Source: Paraburkholderia heleia NBRC 101817 (GTDB lineage: Bacteria; Pseudomonadota; Gammaproteobacteria; Burkholderiales; Burkholderiaceae). Taken from it: a stretch of DNA of 64,000 nt. Below the pieces are notes generated by a model. It did not search any database, was not told the DNA's origin, and saw only the letters and a list, made by a program, of their open reading frames with translations. This document shows, in pieces, positions 34,556 through 43,323 of the stretch. Position numbers and translations under genes: made by a program. The stretch is taken from NCBI RefSeq assembly GCF_000739775.1, contig NZ_BBJH01000022.1:110045-174044 (forward strand), given 5' to 3'. The first letter of the stretch is position 1. Every line of letters begins with the position of its first letter.

Positions 34556-35263
34556 ATGTTCCCGGCTCGCCCCCAGCCCATGACGTACCGGCTCGTTGCG
34601 TCACTGCTCGAGTATCCCGATGCTTCGCTCATCGAAGCCGTGCGCGAACTGCGCGCGCTGGTGCGCAGCGAGCGCGCGTTCGGCGCGCAGGCGCGCGAGA
34701 AGCTCGAACGCTTCCTCGATTATCTCGGTTCGCGCGATCTGCTTGCGCTGCAGGAAAACTACGTCGCGTTGTTCGACCGTGGCCGCGCAACATCACTGCA
34801 CCTGTTCGAGCACGTGCACGGCGAGTCGCGCGAGCGCGGCCAGGCGATGATCGACCTCGTCCAGACCTACGAGAAGCACGGCATGCTGTTGCAGCCCGGC
34901 CAGTTGCCCGACTACCTGCCCGTGTTCCTCGAATACCTCTCGATTCTGGAGACCAACGAGGCGCGCGCGCTCCTTGGCGAAACCGTCGCGATCCTGCAGT
35001 CGATCACGCAGGAGCTGAGCCGGCGCAACAGCCACTACGCCTACGTGACCGGCGCGCTGCTGCCGCTCGCGGGCGCGGGCGGCACCGGCCTGCCCGAGGC
35101 CGCGCACGACGACGACGCAGGCAAGCCGCACGACAAGGCGCATCTGCAAGCGCTCGACGCGGCATGGGCCGACGAACCTGTGCAATTCATGGGTGCGGAG
35201 CGCCCGGCTGCCGTGCCTCCCCTGGCGCCCGTGGCGTTCCACCCGCGGCGAGCACCACGCTGA
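34556..35263 (+). CDS. narJ: Nitrate reductase molybdenum cofactor assembly chaperone
   Basis: 235 residues starting two bases after the narH stop. The typical TorD/NarJ helical fold is shown by YRLVASLLEYPDASLIEAVR, YVALFDRGRATSLHLFEHVH and GMLLQPGQLPDYLPVFLEYL, the last being the conserved region at about residues 105-130. It helps insert the Mo cofactor into NarG and attach NarGH to NarI; it is not part of the final complex. The C-terminal tail is low complexity (Asp/Pro/Ala). Confidence 0.92.
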   Translation: MFPARPQPMTYRLVASLLEYPDASLIEAVRELRALVRSERAFGAQAREKLERFLDYLGSRDLLALQENYVALFDRGRATSLHLFEHVHGESRERGQAMIDLVQTYEKHGMLLQPGQLPDYLPVFLEYLSILETNEARALLGETVAILQSITQELSRRNSHYAYVTGALLPLAGAGGTGLPEAAHDDDAGKPHDKAHLQALDAAWADEPVQFMGAERPAAVPPLAPVAFHPRRAPR

Positions 35264-35319
35264 AAAACCCGACACGCCAGTTAAGCACGTTGTTCGAACA
35301 CCGCAAGCGAGGAGCCGTC

Positions 35320-36003
35320 ATGGGCCAATACTTCCATCAGTTTCTGTTCGGCATTTATCCGTATATCTGCCTGGCCGTCCTGCTGTTCGGTTCGCTCGTG
35401 CGCTTCGACCGCGAGCAGTACACGTGGAAGAGCGACTCCTCGCAACTGCTGCGGCGCGGCGCGCTGCGCCTCGGCAGCAACCTGTTCCACTGGGGCATTC
35501 TCGTCGTGGTGATGGGCCACTTCGTCGGCTTTCTCGCGCCGCACTGGCTCGTTTCGCCGTTCATCTCGGCCACCGTGCACCAGTTGCTCGCGATGGTCGC
35601 GGGCGGCGTGGCCGGCAGCTTCGCCATTGTCGGGCTCACGATCCTCATCGTGCGGCGGCTCGGCGACACGCGCATCCGCGTGAACAGCAAGGCGTCGGAC
35701 ATCCTCATCGTCTTCATGCTGTGGGCGCAGCTCGCGCTTGGGCTCGCGACCGTGGTGCTCTCGGCGCGCCACCTGGACGGCGTGATGTTCGAACAGCTAA
35801 CCGACTACGTGAAAGGCGTAGTGACGTTCCGGCCCAATATCGCCGGGCTGCTCGACGGCGTGCCGCTCGTCTATCAAACCCATATCGCGCTCGGCTTCAC
35901 GATCTTCCTCGTTTCGCCCTTCACGCGCATGGTTCATATCTGGAGCGGAATCGCTTCGGTGTTCTATCTGATCCGTCCGTACCAGCTCGTGCGCAGGCGC
36001 TAA
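35320..36003 (+). CDS. narI: Respiratory nitrate reductase gamma subunit (cytochrome b)
   Basis: 227 residues with five transmembrane spans. His residues in FHWGILVVVMGHFVGF and the C-terminal YQTHIALGFTIFLVSPFTRM / VHIWSG are the heme b ligands. NarI oxidises quinol and anchors NarGH to the membrane. The ATG at 35320 has GAGGAG upstream. Gap to narJ is 56 bp. In E. coli NarI is 225 residues, so the length is as expected. Confidence 0.94.
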   Translation: MGQYFHQFLFGIYPYICLAVLLFGSLVRFDREQYTWKSDSSQLLRRGALRLGSNLFHWGILVVVMGHFVGFLAPHWLVSPFISATVHQLLAMVAGGVAGSFAIVGLTILIVRRLGDTRIRVNSKASDILIVFMLWAQLALGLATVVLSARHLDGVMFEQLTDYVKGVVTFRPNIAGLLDGVPLVYQTHIALGFTIFLVSPFTRMVHIWSGIASVFYLIRPYQLVRRR

Positions 36004-36035
36004 GTCACAACGACCCCGAACCAGGAGCGCTATCG

Positions 36036-36827
36036 ATGATGAATGCGGTCCCCAATCAAGACCAGCCAGGCCTGCCTGCCCGCGTGAACGACGTCGAGAT
36101 CGGGCTCGCGGCCATCGAGGCCGAGTGCCGCAATCACGCCGACGACCCGGACCCCGCGCTCGCCGCGCGGCGCACGCTCGTCGTGCACGAACTGCTGCGC
36201 CAGCGCGCGGTGGCGCTGGACCTGCTGGCGCCTGACGCCGCACTCGACGACAGCGCGCTGGATGCGCTGCTGGAGCGTGAGCTGCGCGTGCCCGAGCCCA
36301 CGCGCGAAGACTGCGAGCGCTACTACACGCAGCACGCGAAGCGCTTCGTGCGCAACGAACTCGTGTACGCGAGCCACATTCTCTTCGCGATTACCGACCG
36401 CGTGCCGCTCGCGCTGCTGCGCCGGAAGGCCGAAGAAACGCTGCGCGAATTGCAGCAGGCGCCCGACACCTTCGAGGCGCTGGCACACCAGTATTCGAAC
36501 TGTCCTTCGGCGGGCGTGGGGGGCAGCCTCGGCCAGCTCACGCGCGGCGACACGGTGCCTGAATTCGAAGCGGCGCTGTTCGACTGCGCCGACATCGGCG
36601 TGCTGCCGCGACTCGTGCGCACGCGCTTCGGCTTTCATCTCGTGCGCGTGAACCAGCGCGTGCCGGGCGATCCGGTGCCCTATGACGAAGTCCGCGCCGA
36701 CATCGCGCGCTTTCTCAGCGAGCGCGTGCGCCATAAGGCCATACAGCAGTACGTATCGATCCTGGCTTGCGAAGCGACGCTCGAGAATGCGGCGCTGGAA
36801 GCCGCGACGAGCCCGCTCGTCCAGTGA
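36036..36827 (+). CDS. Parvulin-type peptidyl-prolyl isomerase, nar-associated
   Basis: 263 residues; a helical N-terminal half followed by a parvulin domain from about residue 105: YASHILFAITDR, FEALAHQYSNCPSAGVGGSL, GQLTRGDTVPEFEAALF, RTRFGFHLVRVNQRVPG. No signal peptide, so it acts in the cytoplasm, in contrast to SurA/PrsA-type parvulins. In several beta-proteobacteria such a gene follows narI, suggesting a role in folding or maturation of the nitrate reductase; NifM is a cytoplasmic analogue for nitrogenase. 32 bp after narI, same operon. Confidence 0.87.
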   Translation: MMNAVPNQDQPGLPARVNDVEIGLAAIEAECRNHADDPDPALAARRTLVVHELLRQRAVALDLLAPDAALDDSALDALLERELRVPEPTREDCERYYTQHAKRFVRNELVYASHILFAITDRVPLALLRRKAEETLRELQQAPDTFEALAHQYSNCPSAGVGGSLGQLTRGDTVPEFEAALFDCADIGVLPRLVRTRFGFHLVRVNQRVPGDPVPYDEVRADIARFLSERVRHKAIQQYVSILACEATLENAALEAATSPLVQ

Positions 36828-36860
36828 AGTCGATGGATTCCCCCACACGATGGAGGCAAC

Positions 36861-38147
36861 ATGAATCTGCGTAGCGAACCGGCGCGCCCCGCAGCGAGCG
36901 CAGCCCAGCCCGAGAGGGTCGGCGCGAGGGCATGGTCAGTCCTGCTCGTCAGCACGCTCGCGTTTCTCGTGTGCTTCGTGGTGTGGATGATGTTCGGCGT
37001 GCTGGGCGTGCAGTTGCGCGACGAGCTCCAGCTCAACAGCACCGAGTTCGGCCTGCTCACCGCCACGCCCGTGCTGACGGGCGCGATCATGCGCCTGCCG
37101 CTCGGCGCGTGGACCGACCGCTTTGGCGGGCGCATCGTCATGACCACGCTGCTCGTGGTCTGCGCCGTGCCCGTGTATGTCGTCAGTTATGCGAACGAAC
37201 TGTGGCAATTCCTGCTCATCGGCCTCTTTCTCGGCTGCGTGGGCGCCTCGTTCGCGGTGGGTACGCCGTATGTGGCGCGCTTTTTCCCGCCCAGCCAGCG
37301 CGGCTTCGCCATGGGCTTTTTCGGCGCGGGCACGGTGGGCGCCGCCGTCAACCTGTTCGTCACGCCGCAGCTGGAAAACCTCTACGGCTGGCGCTTCGTG
37401 CCGCGCGTCTACGCCGTCGCGTTGATCGTGACCGCGGTGATTTTCTGGCTCGGTTCGGCGCGCGACCCGGGCGCCGGCAAGTCGGGCGGCTCGCTGCTCG
37501 ACTCGTTCAAGGTGCTGGCGAACCCGCGCGTGTGGCGGCTGTGCCAGTACTACTCGATCACCTTCGGCGGCTTCACGGCGCTCTCGCTGTGGATTCCGCA
37601 ATACCTGAAGGCCGAATACGGCATGTCGCTCGTCATGGCTTCGGCCTTCGCCGCGGGCTTTTCGCTCCCCGGCTCGATCCTGCGGGCCGTGGGCGGCGTG
37701 CTCGCCGACAAGCTCGGCGCGCACACCGTCACGTGGTGGGGTCTGTGGGTGGCGTGGATCTGTCTCTTCATTCTTTCGTACCCGCCCACGGACTTCGTGA
37801 TCCATACGATCGACGGCCAGGCGGCCCTGCATATCAGCATGCCCGTGTTCGGCTTCGTGGCGATCGCCTTCGTGCTCGGCGCGGTGTTCGCGTTCGGCAT
37901 GGCTTCGACGTTCAAGTACGTGGCCGACGACTTCCCCACGAACATGGGCGTCGTGACCGGCATTGTCGGGCTGGCGGGCGGGCTGGGCGGCTTTCTGCTG
38001 CCGATCCTGTTCGGCATCCTGCTCGACTGGCTCAGGATCCGTTCGAGCTGTTTCATGCTGCTCTACGGCATCGTGTGGGTCTCGCTGATCCTGCTTTACA
38101 TCTCCGAAGTCAAGCGCACGCCGATTCTTGGCCAACCCAGCGCCTGA
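36861..38147 (+). CDS. narK: Nitrate/nitrite MFS transporter
   Basis: 428 residues with 12 spans. Signature regions: FLVCFVVWMMFGVLGVQLRD, PVLTGAIMRLPLGAWTDRFG with the Arg that binds nitrate in span 2, FFGAGTVGAAVNLFVTPQLE in span 5 (the nitrate signature), and GLAGGLGGFLLPILFGILLD in span 11 (second nitrate signature). It exchanges or symports nitrate with nitrite or protons. GGAGG lies just before the start and the ppiC-like gene ends 33 bp upstream, so it is the distal gene of the nar operon. Confidence 0.93.
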   Translation: MNLRSEPARPAASAAQPERVGARAWSVLLVSTLAFLVCFVVWMMFGVLGVQLRDELQLNSTEFGLLTATPVLTGAIMRLPLGAWTDRFGGRIVMTTLLVVCAVPVYVVSYANELWQFLLIGLFLGCVGASFAVGTPYVARFFPPSQRGFAMGFFGAGTVGAAVNLFVTPQLENLYGWRFVPRVYAVALIVTAVIFWLGSARDPGAGKSGGSLLDSFKVLANPRVWRLCQYYSITFGGFTALSLWIPQYLKAEYGMSLVMASAFAAGFSLPGSILRAVGGVLADKLGAHTVTWWGLWVAWICLFILSYPPTDFVIHTIDGQAALHISMPVFGFVAIAFVLGAVFAFGMASTFKYVADDFPTNMGVVTGIVGLAGGLGGFLLPILFGILLDWLRIRSSCFMLLYGIVWVSLILLYISEVKRTPILGQPSA

Positions 38148-38190
38148 GCGGCACAGCGGCTAGCCCTGGCTCGGGCATTGTGGCGGCGGC

Positions 38191-38652
38191 TCAGGCCGCC
38201 GCTTTCGCGGGCTCCGGATCCGGCGCGGTGACGACCAGCACGCTGCATGACACGCGGTCGAGCAGCAGTCGGTCGTCGCGCCCATCCCACCAGCGCTTGA
38301 ACGGCCCGCGCCGGTGGTGGCCCACCACGATGAGATCGGGCTGGAGTTCCGCGCAGTAGCTCGCGATCACATCGATCGGCCGGCCCACTACGAAGTGCCC
38401 CGTCGCCGCGAGCCCCTTGTCCTGCAGGCACGCCACGCCCTCCCGCAGAATATCGCGCGCCGCTGCTTCCGCGGCTTCGAACGGCACGGCGGCCGCGATG
38501 TCCGTACCCCACTGGAGCGGCGCCTGGTCGAGCACGGCCAGCAAATGCGTTTGCGCGTGGCATTCGCGCGCAAGGTCGGCACCTTCGCGCAAAGCCCGGC
38601 GGCCTTCGCGCGTTGCGTCGTAACACAGCAGAATCCTGTTGAACGAGGCCAT
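38191..38652 (-). CDS. Universal stress protein (UspA family)
   Basis: 153 residues. Begins NRILLCYDATREGRRALREG and ends with the VVGHHRRGPFKRWWDGRDDR region and the strand VSCSVLVVTAPDP. The usual ATP-binding G-x2-G-x9-G-S/T motif is altered (GHHRRG then WWDG), so ATP binding is uncertain. USPs near nar genes are often induced by low oxygen. It converges on narK with a gap of about 43 bp, so it is not part of the nar operon. Confidence 0.85.
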   Translation of the reverse strand: MASFNRILLCYDATREGRRALREGADLARECHAQTHLLAVLDQAPLQWGTDIAAAVPFEAAEAAARDILREGVACLQDKGLAATGHFVVGRPIDVIASYCAELQPDLIVVGHHRRGPFKRWWDGRDDRLLLDRVSCSVLVVTAPDPEPAKAAA

Positions 38653-39417
38653 GATCCCTCCCCCCGATCGTTTCCGGCGCCGGGTGGGCGAACGCGCCGT
38701 ACCCGCAATGCGGCTTTCATTATGCCACTTACATCACGTCATGACATAAATGAAGCACTGAGCGCGCTCATCAGCGTCATTCGTCTCGACAACTGGCATC
38801 CGCGCATCGGCACGCAGCTCGCAAACGTTTCACAGGTGCGATCTTCGCGCAATATCCAGCTCGCATATTTTCCAAAAACCAACGGTGACTCCCACCATCT
38901 GCACCCGTAACATTTCAGTTACACATTGCCCTGTTACAGGCCGTCGGGGTCGAAACATCTGTTACAACTCAATTGTCATAAGTATTAATCCGCAGCGCCG
39001 TATTTTTTACCTGTCAACCCAGCTTCTTTCTAAACGTTTATTCCATCAGACGGCGTTTTTCATCCTTCGACGATTCGTTGCACATGCATCGACGATCTGG
39101 CGGAAACCCTGACAAACCAATGTCGTACGGCACGTTTGCACGCCTCGGCCGGAGTCGCGGCGGCTTGCCGCCAGGCGGATTTCGGGCTGCAGCAAAACTT
39201 ACCGAAAATAATTTACGACAGTACGATTATTTTTTGATCCGAGGGATTGATTTCTGAGATAAGCCCTCATACAATTCCCTCCAAGGTTGTTACGAGATGT
39301 AACAACCTGTATCAAAGAGTCAGATCGAGCCAACGAGCGAAGATCGACCACAAGACCAGAAAAGATACAACGGCGAAAAGCCGGGGGGTTAAATTCGGGG
39401 CTTCGGAAACTAGAGAA
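38653..39417. promoter_or_regulatory. 765-bp AT-rich flhDC upstream region with GTTAC/GTAAC repeats and a 10-bp-arm palindrome
   Basis: No protein gene is supported here. The region contains several GTTAC/GTAAC elements: GTAACATTTCAGTTAC (38908-38923), CTGTTACAGG (about 38931) and CTGTTACAAC (about 38959). A perfect inverted repeat AGGTTGTTAC-GAGAT-GTAACAACCT (39284-39308) lies 110 bp before the flhD ATG. An AAAATAAT/ATTATTTT hairpin (39205-39233) followed by T residues lies between. Complex control fits a flagellar master-regulator promoter. Confidence 0.6.
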
Positions 39418-39738
39418 ATGGACCGCAGCAGCGAGACGCTGGAATCTATCCGCGAAATTAATTTGTCGTATCTGATGCTCGCACAGCGCATGCTGCGCGA
39501 GGACAAGCCAGTCGGCATGTTCCGGCTGGGACTGTCGTCGGAACTGGCCGATCTGCTTGGCGCTCTGTCGCTCGCGCAGATCGTCAGGTTGGCCTCTTCC
39601 GACCAGCTTCTCTGTTTTTTCCGCTTCGACGATCATGCGATGTTGTCCGCGCTCACGCAGACTTCCCGGCATGCAGACGTGGCGGCTACCCATGCGGCCA
39701 TCCTGCTTGCGGGACAGCCGGCTGGTCAATTCGCCTGA
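39418..39738 (+). CDS. flhD: Flagellar transcriptional regulator FlhD
   Basis: 106 residues. ESIREINLSYLMLAQRMLRE and SLAQIVRLASSDQLLCFFRF follow the FlhD pattern, with Cys66 at the position that forms the intersubunit disulfide (Cys65) in E. coli FlhD. The ATG at 39418 has GAGA upstream. With FlhC it forms a heterohexamer that activates class II flagellar promoters with sigma70. The 765-bp upstream region and two GTTAC-type inverted repeats suggest complex regulation. It is not followed by motAB, which in many Burkholderia adjoins flhDC. Confidence 0.92.
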   Translation: MDRSSETLESIREINLSYLMLAQRMLREDKPVGMFRLGLSSELADLLGALSLAQIVRLASSDQLLCFFRFDDHAMLSALTQTSRHADVAATHAAILLAGQPAGQFA

Positions 39739-39743
39739 GGGTG

Positions 39744-40352
39744 ATGTCCATGTCTACGCGGCGCAGCCTCACCGAAGACGCTCAGGAAGTATTCCGCGCG
39801 ATCGCACTGATCGAGTTGGGCGCGCGCATGCAGGTGCTCGAAAGCGAACTCACGCTCTCGCGCGACCGCATGATCCGCCTGTACCGCGAGATCCGTGGCG
39901 TGTCGCCGCCCAAAGGTATGCTGCCGTTCTCGGCGGACTGGTACATGACGTGGCTGGCCAACATCCACGCTTCGCTGTTCTATAACACGTACCTGTTCCT
40001 CAGGAACGAAGCGCGTTGTTCGCATCTCGACGCGCTCACCAAGGGGTTCCGGCTGTATCTGGAGCACTGCCGCCACAGCGGGGCCGAGCCTGCGCTCGAC
40101 CTCACGCGTGCGTGGACCCTGGTGCGATTTTTCGATGCCGATATTCTGCAGTTGACGCCTTGCTGCCGTTGCGGCGGCAAATTCGTCGCGCATCGTCACG
40201 ACCTTCAGCACAACGTCGTGTGCGGCGCATGCCAGCCTCCTTCGCGAGCCGGCAAGACGAAAAAGGCGGCTGCAGCGCGACGGGGCGCCGAGCAGACCGA
40301 GAGCGACCTTCCGGCAGTGGTAACGTCGGATGGCATTGCCGAGGCTGCGTAA
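39744..40352 (+). CDS. flhC: Flagellar transcriptional activator FlhC
   Basis: 202 residues starting 6 bases after flhD; ATGs at 39744 and 39750 are both possible. ALIELGARMQVLESELTLSR (residues 21-40) and LYREIRGVSPPKGMLPFSAD are typical. The zinc site of four Cys is at Cys140, Cys143, Cys160 and Cys163 (TPCCRCGGKF...VVCGACQ), matching the E. coli FlhC zinc ribbon that binds DNA with FlhD. The C-terminal 40 residues form a basic, then acidic low-complexity tail longer than in E. coli. Confidence 0.92.
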   Translation: MSMSTRRSLTEDAQEVFRAIALIELGARMQVLESELTLSRDRMIRLYREIRGVSPPKGMLPFSADWYMTWLANIHASLFYNTYLFLRNEARCSHLDALTKGFRLYLEHCRHSGAEPALDLTRAWTLVRFFDADILQLTPCCRCGGKFVAHRHDLQHNVVCGACQPPSRAGKTKKAAAARRGAEQTESDLPAVVTSDGIAEAA

Positions 40353-40402
40353 GCGTAGGAGAGCAGATCCGGATTAACCGGACGCGAGACCAAGACGCGA
40401 AC

Positions 40403-40430
40403 CCGTCCGGTGCCTGAGCGCACCGGACGG
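40403..40430. terminator. Hairpin between convergent flhC and mntH
   Basis: CCGTCCGGTGC (40403-40413) and GCACCGGACGG (40420-40430) form an 11-bp stem with a 6-base loop. No T-tract follows on either strand, so it is a probable but not classic terminator. Confidence 0.5.
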
Positions 40431-40489
40431 CGAAGCGCTTTCCATTTGCCGCCTTCGTGGCGCGCGCCTCTGTTACATCTTTCCCGCTT

Positions 40490-41830
40490 CTAGTTTCCAC
40501 TGAACGTCTGCCAGACGAGCCACAGGTTCGCCGCCGAGATCACGACGAACAGGAACCACGCCAGCAGCCGCGTGGGGAGCCGGTTCACGAACTCGCCCAT
40601 CAGCGCACGGTCGTTCGTCATGCGGATGAGCGGCCAGAGCGCGAACGGCAGTTGCAGACTCAGCACCACCTGGCTTGCCACCAGCAGCTTGCCCACCGCG
40701 CCGTTGCCGAGCAGCGCGACGCCCGCCAAGGCGGGAATCAGTGCGAGCACGCGGGTGATGAGCCGACGCTGGTAGCACGGAATCTTCATCTGCAGGAAGC
40801 CTTCCATGATGACCTGACCCGCCACGGTCCCCGTGAAGGTCGAGCTTTGCCCGGAGGCAAGCAGCGTGATCGCGAACAGCACCGCCGCCGCGCCCGTGCC
40901 GACGATAGGCGCAAGCAGCCTGTACGCCTGTTCGATATCGGTGACCTCGGTGTGCCCGTTAGCGTAAAACGCCGCCGCGGCCAGAATCAGGATGGCCGCA
41001 TTGATGAGGAGCGCGATCAGAAGCGAGACGATCGTGTCGAGGCGCGATAGGCCGATGGCCTGCGCGAGGCTCGCACGATCGCGCTTGACGGCGCGCGTCT
41101 GCACGATCGACGAATGCAGGTAGAGGTTGTGCGGCATGACGGTCGCGCCGAGAATGCCGATCGCCAGATACAGCGGCTCCGCCGAGGAAATGGCGTGCCA
41201 CGACGGCACCGCGCCCGCGAACACCGAGGGCCAGTGCGGCTTCACGAGCGCGAGCTGGATCACATAGCCAAGACCGATTGTGGCGATCAAGCCGGCCATG
41301 ATCGCCTCGAGCGAGCGGAAGTTCTTGCCCTTCAGGCCGAGCACGATGAGCGTGTCGAACGCCGTGAGCACCACGCCCACCATCAGCGAGACACCAAGCA
41401 GCAAATGGAACGCGAGCGCGCCGCCCAGCACCTCGGCCAGATCGCAGGCGATGATCGAAAGCTCGGCGAGCACCCACTGACCGAGCATCACGGGCCTGGC
41501 ATAGCGCTCGCGCGAAAGCTCCGCGAGATCGCGCTGCGTGACGATGCCAAGGCGCATGGAGAGGCATTGCAGCGCAATCGCCGCGAGGCTCGAGAGCACG
41601 ACCACGAACAACAGGCTGTAACCGAAGCGCGAGCCCGCCTCGATGTCGGTGGCCCAGTTTCCCGGGTCCATATAGCCGATCGAGACCAGCAGGCCGGGAC
41701 CCGCGAATTGCCAGAACTTCTTCCAGAATGGCGCGCGCGGCGAAACCTCGATGCTGCCCTGCACTTCGGACGGGCAAAACGGCGCCGTTGCCGTGGTCGG
41801 TAATCGGAATTCCAACGCTTCGATCCTCAA
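40490..41830 (-). CDS. mntH: Nramp-type Mn2+/Fe2+ proton symporter
   Basis: About 446 residues, 11-12 spans. The metal-binding motif DPGN is at residues 55-58 (IGYMDPGNWATDIEAG), and MPHNLYLHSSIVQTR (about residue 238) is the second Nramp signature in span 6. It imports manganese or iron. No ATG is available near the start; TTG codons at 41830 and about 41815 are candidates, so the start is uncertain. The oxidoreductase gene ends 37 bp upstream and may be co-transcribed. No MntR box was identified. Confidence 0.9.
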   Translation of the reverse strand: MRIEALEFRLPTTATAPFCPSEVQGSIEVSPRAPFWKKFWQFAGPGLLVSIGYMDPGNWATDIEAGSRFGYSLLFVVVLSSLAAIALQCLSMRLGIVTQRDLAELSRERYARPVMLGQWVLAELSIIACDLAEVLGGALAFHLLLGVSLMVGVVLTAFDTLIVLGLKGKNFRSLEAIMAGLIATIGLGYVIQLALVKPHWPSVFAGAVPSWHAISSAEPLYLAIGILGATVMPHNLYLHSSIVQTRAVKRDRASLAQAIGLSRLDTIVSLLIALLINAAILILAAAAFYANGHTEVTDIEQAYRLLAPIVGTGAAAVLFAITLLASGQSSTFTGTVAGQVIMEGFLQMKIPCYQRRLITRVLALIPALAGVALLGNGAVGKLLVASQVVLSLQLPFALWPLIRMTNDRALMGEFVNRLPTRLLAWFLFVVISAANLWLVWQTFSGN

Positions 41831-41867
41831 GGGTTGACGCGTCGCGGCACGTGACGCGATCGGGCCC

Positions 41868-43064
41868 TCAAGTGTACAGCGTCGGCTGCGGCACTTCTCT
41901 CAAGAGCGTATAGCGGCCCACGTCGCGCAGGCGGTAGTCGAGCGGATCGTGCAGCGTATGCACGCGAGCATTGCGCCAGAAACGGTCGAGCGCGAGCGCC
42001 GCGCCCGTGGCGCGCGCGCCGCACGCCTCGAAAAGTTGCTCGCCACCCTGTAACGCGGCGCGATGCGCGACGATCTTCGCCTCGGAAATCGCGAGCGAGA
42101 CTTCGGCGCGCGTCGCCGTGCTCAGCGCTTCGCCTTCGTCCCACGCGGCGTCGAGCAGCGCGCTCGCACGATCGGCCAGCACCGCCGCCGCGAGCGACTG
42201 CACGCGCATTTCGCCAAAGCGCTGCTGCAGGAACGGGTCGTCGGCCACGTGCTGCACGCCCGAATTGACCCATGGGCGGCCGTTCTCGAGCACGTAGGCG
42301 CGCGCTTCGTCGAGTGCGCCTTCGGCGAGGCCCACGAAGAGATTTGTCAGCACGCCCTGGGAGACCAGCGTGCGCAGCGTGGCGCGCGCGGTGTCGGGGC
42401 GCTGCAGCACTTCGGCGGCGTGCACTTTCACATTCTCGAACGAGACTGTGCCGCTATCGGTCTGACGCTGGCCTATCGGGTCCCAGTCGTCGTGCACCGT
42501 GATCCCGGCGCGCGTGGTGGGCACGACCGCGAATATCGGGCTGCCCGTGGCGGGATCGTGCCCGCTCACGGTCATCATCTGCGATCCGTAGGTGCCCGAA
42601 CAGAATCCCTTTTTGCCATGCAGACGCCAGCCGCCTTCCCTGTCTGGCTGCGCGACGAGCCGCGTGTCGATGGGATTCACGGCGTTGCCCCACCACCAGC
42701 GATGCTCGACGGTGCCTTGCAGCCAGTTCGCGCGCTGCGCGGCACTGCCCCACAATTCGACGCTCGCCACCTGCAGGCACTGAAAGCCAAGCAGATGCGC
42801 AAGCGCGCTGTCGACACGCGCGAGCGCGCGGATCGTCGCGTAGATGTCGCGCCAGCGCACGCCGTCCTTGCCGAACTGTCCGCCGAATTCGCGCGGCACT
42901 GCAAGCGTGAGCAGCCCGGCGTCGGCAATGCGCTGCTTCTCGGCGGCCGCGTGGCCACCCGCGAGATCGCGTTGCGCGGCGCTCGCGCGCAGCGCCTCGA
43001 GCAGCGCGGCGAAACGCGCGTCCTGTTCCTGCCCGCGTGGGCGCTGTGCTTCGTTCATACCCAT
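41868..43064 (-). CDS. DszC/SfnB-like flavin-dependent monooxygenase (acyl-CoA dehydrogenase fold)
   Basis: 398 residues. The fold is that of acyl-CoA dehydrogenases (LTLAVPREFGGQFGKDGVRW; RWWWGNAVNPIDTRLVAQPD; FCSGTYGSQMMTVSGHDPAT; EACGARATGAALALDRFWRN), but the catalytic Glu region is absent and the pattern fits the sulfur-oxidising DszC/SfnB group, which uses FMNH2 and oxygen on dibenzothiophene or dimethylsulfone-type compounds. An FMN reductase partner is needed; the one in this window (4003) is 38 kb away. No sulfur-acquisition genes adjoin, and mntH follows on the same strand. Confidence 0.78.
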   Translation of the reverse strand: MGMNEAQRPRGQEQDARFAALLEALRASAAQRDLAGGHAAAEKQRIADAGLLTLAVPREFGGQFGKDGVRWRDIYATIRALARVDSALAHLLGFQCLQVASVELWGSAAQRANWLQGTVEHRWWWGNAVNPIDTRLVAQPDREGGWRLHGKKGFCSGTYGSQMMTVSGHDPATGSPIFAVVPTTRAGITVHDDWDPIGQRQTDSGTVSFENVKVHAAEVLQRPDTARATLRTLVSQGVLTNLFVGLAEGALDEARAYVLENGRPWVNSGVQHVADDPFLQQRFGEMRVQSLAAAVLADRASALLDAAWDEGEALSTATRAEVSLAISEAKIVAHRAALQGGEQLFEACGARATGAALALDRFWRNARVHTLHDPLDYRLRDVGRYTLLREVPQPTLYT

Positions 43065-43258
43065 ATTTCCCGAATGTGATGCCCTGAACGCGAAGCGCGA
43101 TGGAAATACCGATCAGGAGTGCGAATACCGCCAATACGCCGCCCATCGGCAACGTGTCGCGTATGCACGGTACGTATCATCGCGTTGGCTCCAGGTGGAT
43201 CCAGACGATGATAGGGGCGCGGCGGGGCCGGGTCTACGAAGCGATTGCGCAAAGGAAA

Positions 43259-43287
43259 TCGCCGCCTGCGATATGCACAGGCGGCGA
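43259..43287 (-). terminator. Probable terminator of the RND efflux operon
   Basis: TCGCCGCCTG (43259-43268) and CAGGCGGCGA (43278-43287) form a 10-bp stem with a 9-base loop, 36 bp after the end of the outer-membrane channel gene. Read leftward, the hairpin is followed by TTTCCTTT. The remainder of the 43065-43323 gap shows nothing else I can defend. Confidence 0.6.
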
Positions 43288-43323
43288 GCGTTGCCGCGGT
43301 CTACGCGGGGTTTAACGTGCGGT

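Noticed and set aside
38722..38910. 62-codon frame on the plus strand upstream of flhD
   Set aside because: No ribosome-binding site; residue composition is not protein-like; it overlaps the regulatory GTAAC cluster at its end.
43058..43152. Hydrophobic stretch (a single membrane-span-like peptide) on the minus strand just upstream of the DszC/SfnB-like gene
   Set aside because: The frame runs into the coding region of the oxidoreductase in a wrong frame; there is no ribosome-binding site and no stop-delimited small gene, so it is probably chance.
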